Source: a virus
Virus record (IMG/VR): IMGVR_UViG_3300042543_000245
Location: 1 to 30,815 of that record
Length of the DNA stretch: 30,815 nt
Reading direction: 5' to 3' (one strand)
This document shows positions 20,623 to 27,166 of this stretch, in pieces. Numbering within the stretch: the first letter of the stretch is position 1; each line of letters starts with the position of its first letter. A program made the position numbers and the translations under genes. The notes beneath the pieces were generated by a model. That model was not told the DNA's origin, searched no databases, and was given only the letters and a program-made list of their open reading frames with translations.

Positions 20623-20951
20623 GCCACCTGCTCCTCAACGGTCAGCTCAAGGTCCTCGCGGTTCCCCTGCTCGACGACGGCCGAGATGTAGAGCAGCCTG
20701 CCGCCGCGGGCGAGCCAGCGAAGCCGCTGGTCGCCTGCCAGCCCGGAGCGGTAACGCGTGTAGACCGTGGCCGAGATCCCGCCGCCGACCTGGCCGCGTC
20801 GGGCCTGCTCGTTGTAGCTCGTTGCCTCGTAGGAGCCGAAGATCGTCGCGACAGTCTCCCAGGTCTCGACGGTCCCGCCGGCCGCGTTTCGCGTGCGGAC
20901 GGGTCGCTCCAGGACGAAGACTTCGCGGTAGCGGCCGGCAGCTCGTGCCAT
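20619..20951 (-). CDS. Head-tail adaptor (SPP1 gp16-type stopper)
   Basis: A 110-residue protein with the pattern of phage head-tail joining proteins: ARAAGRYREVFVLERPVRTRN, GGTVETWETVATIFGSYEAT, ISATVYTRYRSGLAGDQRL, RWLARGGRLLYISAVVEQG and ENREDLELTVEE-like end. This is a small beta-barrel that stops DNA leaking from the filled head. The start ATG 20951 overlaps the connector stop as TGATG, which places it inside a longer open frame that begins upstream without good signals. Confidence 0.85.
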   Translation of the reverse strand: MARAAGRYREVFVLERPVRTRNAAGGTVETWETVATIFGSYEATSYNEQARRGQVGGGISATVYTRYRSGLAGDQRLRWLARGGRLLYISAVVEQGNREDLELTVEEQVA

Positions 20952-21511
20952 CACCAGCCTCCGTTCCACGAGCTGGCCGCGAGGAGCGTCTCGAAGGCCT
21001 GGGGCAGCTCGCCCCCGCCTTCGGTGTTCAATAGGCCGCGGTTCTCGAACTGGTGGTTCACATAGGCCAGGAGGGCCGAGCGGATCGTGGGCTCGATCAC
21101 GCCACCAGGAGCGACGCCTCCCCAGTAGACGACGACGACCTTCCCGGTCGTCGCGGTGTCGAGCGTCAGGGTCGCCGGGAACGCGTCCTGGTCGACCTCG
21201 TAGTCGGAGGCCGAGAGGGCAACGCCGTCGACGGTGACGGTGATCGGATAGGTGGCCGAGATCAGGACCGGAGGAGCCGGCAGGTCGAGCACGCTGCCGC
21301 CAGTCTGCCACGTCGCCCGATACTGGGTCGCGACGAGCGTCACCGAGAGCCGCCGCTCGATCAGCCGCCGGGCTGCCGCGATCTTATCCAGGAGGAATCG
21401 GTCGTGTTCCGTCTGGTCCTGGGCGAGCGAGACCTGGGCCTTCGCCTCGGTGAGCGAGACGGGCTCGACGATAGGCCACTGAAGGACGCGAATCGTGTCG
21501 GGCTTCGCCAT
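20951..21511 (-). CDS. Head-tail connector (gp6-like)
   Basis: A 186-residue connector of the HK97 gp6 type. The N-terminal VEPVSLTEAKAQVSLAQ followed by HDRFLLDKIAAARRLIERRL is the classic signature, then comes a beta domain (YRATWQTGGSVLDLPAPPVL and SASDYEVDQDAFPATLTLD) and a helical C-terminus (PTIRSALLAYVNHQFENRG). It forms the ring below the portal. ATG at 21511 lies 85 bases after the MCP stop, with a hairpin between them. Confidence 0.88.
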   Translation of the reverse strand: MAKPDTIRVLQWPIVEPVSLTEAKAQVSLAQDQTEHDRFLLDKIAAARRLIERRLSVTLVATQYRATWQTGGSVLDLPAPPVLISATYPITVTVDGVALSASDYEVDQDAFPATLTLDTATTGKVVVVYWGGVAPGGVIEPTIRSALLAYVNHQFENRGLLNTEGGGELPQAFETLLAASSWNGGW

Positions 21512-21542
21512 GCTCGCCTCCGGAGGTCCCTATAGAGAGAGA

Positions 21543-21572
21543 GCCGGGGCCGGCATCCCTGCCAGCCCCGGC
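21543..21572 (-). terminator. Hairpin between capsid and connector genes
   Basis: GCCGGGGC (21543-21550) pairs perfectly with GCCCCGGC (21565-21572), and the inner GGCA/TGCC extends the stem after one mismatch, with a four-base loop. On the minus strand it is followed by TCTCTCTCTAT, only partly T-rich. A partial terminator after the major capsid gene would keep capsid messages more abundant than downstream ones. It fills the 85-base gap 21512-21596. Confidence 0.6.
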
Positions 21573-21596
21573 CCCCGAGAATCACATCGTCGAGGG

Positions 21597-22820
21597 TCAG
21601 GCCTTCGCGAGGCGACCCACGAACTCCGGAGCGTGGTTGCTCACGCCGAACCGGGTGTTCGCGACGTAGAGAACCTGGCGGTTCCGCATCAGGATCTCGC
21701 GGCCCGCTTCGATCTCGAGGCCGCTGTCCTTCAGGCCGACCACCGTCGACATCGAGAAGTCGCCGTAGAGGGCGAGCGTCGTGGAGGGGAGACCCTTCAC
21801 GAGGTAAACAGGGGCACCGAAGATGGTCGGAACCACCCGACCGCCGCCGACCGTGAGGGTCGTCTGCTGAGCGGACCAGATCTTCATCAGGTCGACCCAG
21901 CCAGCACGCGAGCAGACCCACGAGGCGGTCCCCATCACGGTCTCGTCGACCTTGCCGACAACGTCGGCCAGGTTCGCGAGGCTCGTCGCCGTGGAGCCGG
22001 CCGCGACGGTGATCGTGTTGCCAGCCGCGACGCCAGCCGCGAGGCCGCCGATCGTCGGGTTCGACGCCTGGCCCGCGAGCCAGAGAGCGTCCATCTTCTG
22101 AGCGTAGGCCAGGGCGAACCGCTCGGCCACGAGGCCGGCCACGTCGAGCGGCGAGTCCTCGATCAGGCTTCGCGAGATCGCGACCGAGCCCCGCATCTCG
22201 TACATGGTCAGAGCACCGACCGAGGACACAAGGTCCTGATCCGTGGTCGCCGTGCCTTCCGCGACAAGGCTCGCGGTGGCGTCGCCGACCTTCGGAAAGT
22301 CGATCTTCTGGCCGCGGGGCCGGACGACCGTCGCGAGCTGAAGGGCGACCGACGCGTACTGGAGCCGGTTGACGATCGCGCCGTACAGCTCCTTATAGAC
22401 GTACTCGGCACCGATCCCGTCGTAGGTGCTGGAGGTCTCGCCCATCGCTCTGGTCTCGCCCGTGTAGAGGGCCTTCAGGTACGAGCCGACAGCCTCGGCA
22501 GCACGCCGCGAGCTGAAGAGCTTGATCCCGCTCCGCACGTCGGCGGGCTCCTGGAAGTCTTCGACGGCGGCCTTCTCGGCAACCTTCGGCGACGAGGCCG
22601 AGCCGGTCACCTTCCGGAGGCCGGCGAGCTTGTCGTCGAGGTCACGCTCACTGCCGGCGTCCTTCGACACGATGTCGGCCTTCGCGATCAGGCCCGCGAG
22701 TCGCTCCTCGATCCGGGTCCGCTCCTCGTCGTTCGAGGGCTCGACCGAGCGGAGGGTCTCGATCTCGGTGGCGATCTGGGCGGCTTCGTCCTGGAGGCGA
22801 GCGAGTCGGGGCGACGGCAT
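21597..22820 (-). CDS. Major capsid protein (HK97 fold)
   Basis: A 407-residue capsid protein. Residues 1-95 are highly charged and predicted coiled coil (RLARLQDEAAQIATEIETLR, ERTRIEERLAGLIAKA), acting as a built-in scaffold (delta domain) that the prohead protease would remove. The remaining part has HK97 signatures (YVYKELYGAIVNRLQYASVA, GQKIDFPKVGDATASLVAEG, YEMRGSVAISRSLIEDSP, RFALAYAQKMDALWLAG). ATG at 22820 has AAGGG eight bases upstream. The gap before it (22821-22917) shows no clear promoter. Confidence 0.93.
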   Translation of the reverse strand: MPSPRLARLQDEAAQIATEIETLRSVEPSNDEERTRIEERLAGLIAKADIVSKDAGSERDLDDKLAGLRKVTGSASSPKVAEKAAVEDFQEPADVRSGIKLFSSRRAAEAVGSYLKALYTGETRAMGETSSTYDGIGAEYVYKELYGAIVNRLQYASVALQLATVVRPRGQKIDFPKVGDATASLVAEGTATTDQDLVSSVGALTMYEMRGSVAISRSLIEDSPLDVAGLVAERFALAYAQKMDALWLAGQASNPTIGGLAAGVAAGNTITVAAGSTATSLANLADVVGKVDETVMGTASWVCSRAGWVDLMKIWSAQQTTLTVGGGRVVPTIFGAPVYLVKGLPSTTLALYGDFSMSTVVGLKDSGLEIEAGREILMRNRQVLYVANTRFGVSNHAPEFVGRLAKA

Positions 22821-22917
22821 GGGGAGTCCCTTCGTGTTCGTGTGGTGTCCTTACCGACCATCACGATATGAGAGGCCGCCGCGGCAGAATCTCGCGGAGC
22901 GTTCTACGGTAGGACGG

Positions 22918-23214
22918 TCAGCGACACGTCCCCGACGTGCATGTCTTCGCACGCTCCGCGACACATCGCGGGCACTTACAGCCGCAGCGTTGCTCGATCT
23001 TCCCGTCGGGCTTCCACACTCCGCGGACGCACGTCTTCCCGCAGTCGCAGACCTGCGGCGTCGGCGACGGCGGGGCCGGAGCGTCGACGAGCATCGAGGC
23101 ACGAGCGGCCGACACGGCCGCGGCGGCCTTCGGGGCCTCGAGGTCGACGGACCTCGGGTCCGACGAGAGCCAGACCAGGAAGGCGATCAGGGCATTCCAG
23201 ATTCCGGAGAGCAT
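22918..23214 (-). CDS. Membrane-anchored cysteine-rich protein
   Basis: A 98-residue protein with an N-terminal hydrophobic anchor (LSGIWNALIAFLVWLS, residues 2-17), a proline/alanine linker (APAPPSPTPQ) and a C-terminal region with nine cysteines (CDCGKTC at 56-62, CGCKCPRC at 77-84, CTSGTC at 92-97). The cysteines could bind zinc or form disulfides outside the cytoplasm. ATG at 23214 shares a base with the preceding stop (TGATG). It is the last gene of the membrane/protease cassette before the capsid gene. Function unknown. Confidence 0.65.
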   Translation of the reverse strand: MLSGIWNALIAFLVWLSSDPRSVDLEAPKAAAAVSAARASMLVDAPAPPSPTPQVCDCGKTCVRGVWKPDGKIEQRCGCKCPRCVAERAKTCTSGTCR

Positions 23215-23471
23215 CACCAGCCCCTTCCGTTGTGGATGATCGGATAGCCGTCGTCTCCGACGTTCGCGGACCTGGCGACGTGGTGGTCGGGCTGCGGCTC
23301 CTCGGGAGGCTTCTCGGCCAGGAGGGCAACCCAGAGCAGGCTCCGAGCGGTCCTTGCGATCCACCGCACGACCGGCCTGTCGGCAGGCTTCGGCGTGCCG
23401 TCATGCGACGAGGCGAGCCAGTAGCCGACGACCAGGGCGACAGCGACGGCGGCGAGCGTTCGGCGATCCAT
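23214..23471 (-). CDS. Small membrane protein
   Basis: An 85-residue protein with an N-terminal transmembrane helix (residues 5-20, TLAAVAVALVVGYWLA), a second hydrophobic stretch (about 36-52, RWIARTARSLLWVALLA) and a polar C-terminus with HH and a GDDGYPIIHNGRGW ending. Two weakly hydrophobic helices in a small, basic protein would fit a holin- or spanin-like component, but no family is recognised. ATG at 23471 has GAGG upstream and lies seven bases after the protease stop. Confidence 0.6.
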   Translation of the reverse strand: MDRRTLAAVAVALVVGYWLASSHDGTPKPADRPVVRWIARTARSLLWVALLAEKPPEEPQPDHHVARSANVGDDGYPIIHNGRGW

Positions 23472-23478
23472 GGGATCC

Positions 23479-24609
23479 TCACGGGGCGAGTGTGAACGTG
23501 TGCGGAGCGAACCAGTCGGCGATCGTTTCGGGTGGGGCCGGCGTGAGCCAGTTTCCGTTATGGAGATCGCGCCAGCCGAAGCCACTGACCGAGCCGACCG
23601 CGAATGAGTCCTTCGCCCGGAGCATGGATTCCACGACGGGCCGCGTCACCCAGAACGAGCCGTCGGGCTGATCGGCCGGAAACTTTCCGCGATAGTTGAT
23701 CCATCGGGGTCCCCAGCTATTCAAACACAGGAGAGCGTCCGACGGCGATCCGTTCGCCTGGTAGCGGACCGCAACGAAACACATCTGGTGAGCCCACTGG
23801 CCGGAGGCGGCCGCGTAGCCCTGCTGATCGGTGACGCTCGCGAATCCCTGCATCGACGCGACCGGGATCGGGAAGCCTGCCTCGATCGCGGCCGCCGCCT
23901 CGGCCCAGGTCGTAATCATCGCTATGTGCTGGGCCGGGTGCTTCTTCGCGATCGCGTCGAGCTTCCCACCGTCTCCCTGGCCGCCACATCCATAGGCTCC
24001 CCAGTCCTTCGCTCGGTTCGCGGAGTAGGCAGAGAGGTCGTAGCGGTCGAACTTCTCGCGGTAGACGACGCCCCAGTCGCGGACGAACCGAGCGGCCGCG
24101 GCCCCATACGATCCGTCGGAGTAGCCGCCGACCGGCGACGAGCCGTCACCTGATCGGCCGCGGGCCTCGACGCGAGAGCCTCCATAGATTGCCTCCGTGC
24201 TCGGGAACGACGGAGGCTCCGCGAGGCGGCCCGTCTCCCAGTCGACGGCCTGGGCGATCCATACGCCGTGAGCCCAGCCCCAGGAAACACAATCCCCGAT
24301 TCCCTGGCGTTCGCAAACCCAGGGCTTTCCGTAGCGAGCCAGGTGAGCGCGAACCGCGGAGCGATAGAGGAACGTGTCGACGCCTTTCGCCTCGCGGACC
24401 GTCTCGGCTCCGGCGTCGCGAAAGAGCGGCTGGGGCAGCTCCGCGAGGAATCGCTCGACTCCCTGCGGGTCTGGACGGTAGCCGAAGTTTTCGTCCCCGG
24501 ACCAGCCGGCAGGGCCGGGGCGACGGCCGAGGCCGGCGACGATCGCGGCGGCCGCGAGCCCCAGGAGCAGAGCGACGGCGAGCCATCGAAGAGCGTTAGC
24601 GCGAGGCAT
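23479..24609 (-). CDS. Papain-like (C1-type) cysteine peptidase, membrane-anchored or secreted
   Basis: A 376-residue protein. Residues 7-28 (LRWLAVALLLGLAAAAIVAG) form a signal anchor. The catalytic set of papain-like peptidases is complete: Gln102 and Cys107 in RQGIGDCVSWG, His274 in GQWAHQMC and Asn297 in LCLNSWGPRW. The order Q, C, H, N is that of clan CA, family C1. Between these lie STEAIYGGSRVEA, SDGSYGAAAARFVRDWG and AIEAGFPIPVASMQ, the last resembling the family's regulated insertion before the His. Role unknown; because it lies in a group of membrane proteins and no endolysin is visible, involvement in lysis or in degrading a proteinaceous envelope is possible. ATG at 24609 overlaps the previous gene by 14 bases. 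Confidence 0.85.
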   Translation of the reverse strand: MPRANALRWLAVALLLGLAAAAIVAGLGRRPGPAGWSGDENFGYRPDPQGVERFLAELPQPLFRDAGAETVREAKGVDTFLYRSAVRAHLARYGKPWVCERQGIGDCVSWGWAHGVWIAQAVDWETGRLAEPPSFPSTEAIYGGSRVEARGRSGDGSSPVGGYSDGSYGAAAARFVRDWGVVYREKFDRYDLSAYSANRAKDWGAYGCGGQGDGGKLDAIAKKHPAQHIAMITTWAEAAAAIEAGFPIPVASMQGFASVTDQQGYAAASGQWAHQMCFVAVRYQANGSPSDALLCLNSWGPRWINYRGKFPADQPDGSFWVTRPVVESMLRAKDSFAVGSVSGFGWRDLHNGNWLTPAPPETIADWFAPHTFTLAP

Positions 24610-25144
24610 CGGCGGCAGCCCTCGCGATTTCCCTGTAGGCCGCGACCCACGCGGACCGCTGGGCCGGAGTCAGCGGACCGCCGGACGTGCCGGCCGTCGC
24701 GTCCAGGTGTTGTTTGATCGCCTCGCGGGCTCGCGGATGCTTCTCCCCGAGAGAGACTCCTCGGCACCGCAGCTCGCGGGCACGCTGCCGGAGATCGTCG
24801 ACGGCGACGCCGGTCCGGATCAGCGGCTCGGCCTGCATCGAATCCCATTCGATCTCTGAGGCCAACTCCTCCATCAGGGCCGACACGGTCGCAGCGTCTG
24901 CCGAGGCGTCGGGGCCGACGAACGTCCCGCGGAGCGAGAAGCCGGGGGCCGGGCCGGGGGCCGGCTGCGGAGCCGGGGACGGTGGAGCGGACGAGCCCCA
25001 CGCGAACGCGGCCGCCGCGAGCAGGGCAGCCCCGACGACGTGTCGCCGCTCCAGGGTCGGCAGCGACACGTTCGACGCGTACTGGGCGAACTTGTCGCCG
25101 GCGAACGCATAAGCCGCGGCGGCGATCAGGAGGGCGACGATCAT
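24596..25144 (-). CDS. Membrane protein with two N-terminal helices
   Basis: A 182-residue protein beginning with a hydrophobic helix (IVALLIAAAAYAFAGDKFA) and a second (VVGAALLAAAAFAWGS, about 40-56), a Pro-rich linker (APPSPAPQPAPGPAPG), and a helical soluble C-terminus with LRQRARELRCRG and TPAQRSAWVAAYREIARAA. ATG at 25144 overlaps the preceding stop as ATGA. It may be an envelope protein working with the papain-like protease that follows. No family is recognised. Confidence 0.6.
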   Translation of the reverse strand: MIVALLIAAAAYAFAGDKFAQYASNVSLPTLERRHVVGAALLAAAAFAWGSSAPPSPAPQPAPGPAPGFSLRGTFVGPDASADAATVSALMEELASEIEWDSMQAEPLIRTGVAVDDLRQRARELRCRGVSLGEKHPRAREAIKQHLDATAGTSGGPLTPAQRSAWVAAYREIARAAADASR

Positions 25145-25518
25145 CGGGCGAGCCTCACGAGTGGAAGGAGCTGCTCGATCACGCCGCCCGCGAGAGCCAG
25201 GACCAGCGACCGGACGGCCGGACGGGCGACGAGCCAGATCGGGTAGAGCGACACCGGGACCGCGTAGTGGGCAACGGCGTCGAAGAGCCGGGCGACCGCG
25301 TCGAGGGCCATGAACTTCTTTTCCCGCCCGGAGAGCGTCGCCACGGAGTCGAGGGCCGAGACGACAAGCCGAAGGAGCGCGAGGAGCATCTCGCCGAACT
25401 CCGACCAGGTCAGGCCGTCGGCGGCCGCGACCTTCGCCGACGCGATGTACGTCGTGATCTTGTCGAGGAGGCCCGGCTGGTCGACGGCCTCGGTGATCGG
25501 AACGGTTGTGATACTCAT
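25141..25518 (-). CDS. Putative holin-like membrane protein
   Basis: A 125-residue protein. After a polar N-terminal third it has a helical, amphipathic middle (FGEMLLALLRLVVSALDSVA) and two hydrophobic stretches (AVPVSLYPIWLVARPAVRSLV and VLALAGGVIEQLLPLV). The arrangement and the small size fit a holin or pore-forming protein, and it is followed by a membrane protein and the papain-like protease. ATG at 25518 has GAAGGAA seven bases upstream and overlaps the upstream stop as ATGA; the longer open frame upstream is discounted. The holin call is inferred. Confidence 0.55.
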   Translation of the reverse strand: MSITTVPITEAVDQPGLLDKITTYIASAKVAAADGLTWSEFGEMLLALLRLVVSALDSVATLSGREKKFMALDAVARLFDAVAHYAVPVSLYPIWLVARPAVRSLVLALAGGVIEQLLPLVRLAR

Positions 25519-25667
25519 CGTTTCCTTCTCCACACCTGGGCGGCCGGCACGACCTGGCGGCGACGTTGCCGGCAGGTCTGACACTCGACATATCGGACCT
25601 GGCGGTCGCCGGCCCGCTTGCTCGACTCGACGCGGCAGCGGCCGCCGCAGGTCGTGCATAGGCTCAT
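25515..25667 (-). CDS. Small zinc-ribbon protein
   Basis: A 50-residue protein with two CxxC pairs, CTTCGGRC near the start and CQTC at 29-32, typical of a treble-clef or zinc-ribbon knuckle, and a strongly basic end (RQRRRQVVPAAQVWRRKR). Such proteins bind DNA or RNA. It is shorter than the usual gene-finder cut-off. Both ends overlap neighbours as ATGA, which makes it convincing. Function unknown. Confidence 0.65.
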   Translation of the reverse strand: MSLCTTCGGRCRVESSKRAGDRQVRYVECQTCRQRRRQVVPAAQVWRRKR

Positions 25668-26170
25668 GTCTTCGTTCCGACGAGAACCATGTCGTAGGTG
25701 GCCGCCAGCGTGTTGCCGGGGATCGAATACGCGATCACCTTGTCGATCGGAGTCGCGTCCGCGGAGCCCTCGACATTCGACACACCGACCGACCAGAGCA
25801 GGACGCCGCCGGGATGAACCTCGGCGCTCCAGTAGGGAGTCGACGACGAGTCGGCGAGCATAATCCCGAGGAACTGGGCCGCGCTTGTGTTCTTCACATA
25901 GAGCAGTCGGACCTTGTCGATCGACGCGGTGTAGGTCGTGCCCGACTGGGTCGGCACGGTCACCGAGGAGAGCGTGGTCGTATCGGTCCCGGAAGTGGCG
26001 ACGCTGCCCGACTTCCTGATGTAGATATTCGCCTGGCTCGCGCCGGTCCCGTTCGCGAAGGCGATATTCTCCAGCACGACGGACGAGTCCGACACGGACC
26101 CGACGGTGAGCGTGTTCGTCAGATCGCAGTCGATCCGGAGGAGCCCGGAAACGGTCAGAGCGGATGGCAT
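25664..26170 (-). CDS. Beta-rich structural protein, possibly head decoration
   Basis: A 168-residue protein of strands rich in Thr, Ser, Val (TNTLTVGSVSDSSVVLENIA, TTTLSSVTVPTQSGTTYTAS, YWSAEVHPGGVLLWSVGVS). It follows the prohead protease gene and has no catalytic motif. Phages often encode capsid decoration or other head-associated proteins here, so this is the likely role, but no family is recognised. ATG at 26170 follows GAGGA at five bases. Overlaps the zinc-ribbon gene as ATGA. Confidence 0.6.
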   Translation of the reverse strand: MPSALTVSGLLRIDCDLTNTLTVGSVSDSSVVLENIAFANGTGASQANIYIRKSGSVATSGTDTTTLSSVTVPTQSGTTYTASIDKVRLLYVKNTSAAQFLGIMLADSSSTPYWSAEVHPGGVLLWSVGVSNVEGSADATPIDKVIAYSIPGNTLAATYDMVLVGTKT

Positions 26171-26182
26171 AGCGTCCTCGTG

Positions 26183-27166
26183 TTAGCCGGCGTTGATTCG
26201 CATCCGGGCGACGGCGGCCGCGGCGGCAGCCTTCGATCCCGCGAGCGTCGAGACCTTGAACGATCGAGCCGCCGGGGCCTGGGCCGCCACGATTCCCTCG
26301 GGGTAGTCGTCGACCCACACGTCGACCGAGATCCCGGCCTGGGCGGCCGCGTCTCGCTTCTGTGTGTCCGTCCCGCAGAGGATCAGGTCGCCGACCTCGA
26401 GGTCCGCGAACGCGAGCCGCAGCTCCTCGCGGTTCTCGTCGGTTGCCTCGCGTCGCGAGATACATACGACGCGGTTCCCGGCAGCCGTCGCCATGTTGAC
26501 GAACGATCGCCAGAGGCCAGGGGCCGCGGTGAACGTCCGGTCGTAGTCGAGCGAGATCACGAGCCCGCGGCCCTCGGCCCTGTGGTGGACGAGCCCTCGG
26601 GCTTCGCGCCAGGCCGACAGGGACCGAAGGCCGACGGAACTATTGGGATACGCGGCGTGTGTTACTGGGCTTACGTCAAAGATCGCCGCGTCGGTGATCG
26701 TCCGCGTGACGTTGCCGGCGGGATCCTCGTCCCAGGTCTCGCCTCGCGGATCGGGCAGTGAGAACGCGAACGACGAGCCGAAGATGTAGCCTTCTCTGAT
26801 CAGAGGTAGGACCTCGGCAGTCGTCGGCGTGCCGACCGGAGGGGTCGCCCGGAACACGAGCCCCTTCTCGTTCTCCTGGATCTGGAGCGTGCCGTTCGTC
26901 GTCCGGCCGAGGACGGCGGAATCCATGTGGTTGTATTTCGCGACAACGTCAGCAGCGCCTCGCGGATCGTTCGGCGAGCGGTCGAGCCACTTTCGGAACG
27001 CTCCGGGCATGAAGCGTTCTTTGAATCCGCCCAGGTCCACCGACCACTTGTTCCATGGCGGGGCCATGCCGACGATCTGCGGCCGGCCGTCGTCGCGGGT
27101 CTCCAGCCGCAGCTCGATGTCCGGGTCGCCAGCCTGGGCCAGATAGCGGGTCTCAACTTGCGACAT
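26183..27166 (-). CDS. Prohead protease fused to a HAD-like domain
   Basis: A 327-residue protein. Residues 20-185 form an HK97-type (S78) prohead maturation protease: VVAKYNHMDSAVLGRT gives His80, IFGSSFAFS gives Ser131/132, and DVSPVTHAAYPNSSVGLRS gives the third region. The protease cuts the capsid delta domain during assembly. After a short linker, residues 201-295 form a HAD-type domain: motif I SLDYDRTFTA (Asp207, Asp209), motif II VCISRR (Ser237), Lys270, and a WVDDYP motif (Asp286, Asp287). The fusion is unusual; HAD proteins of this kind are normally separate. The domain might act as a phosphatase or only as a structural part. ATG at 27166 overlaps the portal gene by 14 bases. Confidence 0.88.
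   Translation of the reverse strand: MSQVETRYLAQAGDPDIELRLETRDDGRPQIVGMAPPWNKWSVDLGGFKERFMPGAFRKWLDRSPNDPRGAADVVAKYNHMDSAVLGRTTNGTLQIQENEKGLVFRATPPVGTPTTAEVLPLIREGYIFGSSFAFSLPDPRGETWDEDPAGNVTRTITDAAIFDVSPVTHAAYPNSSVGLRSLSAWREARGLVHHRAEGRGLVISLDYDRTFTAAPGLWRSFVNMATAAGNRVVCISRREATDENREELRLAFADLEVGDLILCGTDTQKRDAAAQAGISVDVWVDDYPEGIVAAQAPAARSFKVSTLAGSKAAAAAAVARMRINAG

Noticed and set aside
21495-22871. Long open frame on the plus strand opposite the capsid gene (458 codons)
   Set aside because: Antisense shadow of the major capsid gene; composition dominated by Arg, Asp, His and Gly.
25310-26761. Long open frame on the plus strand (483 codons)
   Set aside because: It lies opposite four well supported genes, is very rich in Arg, Gly and Asp with no family pattern, and has no ribosome-binding site; a shadow caused by high G+C.
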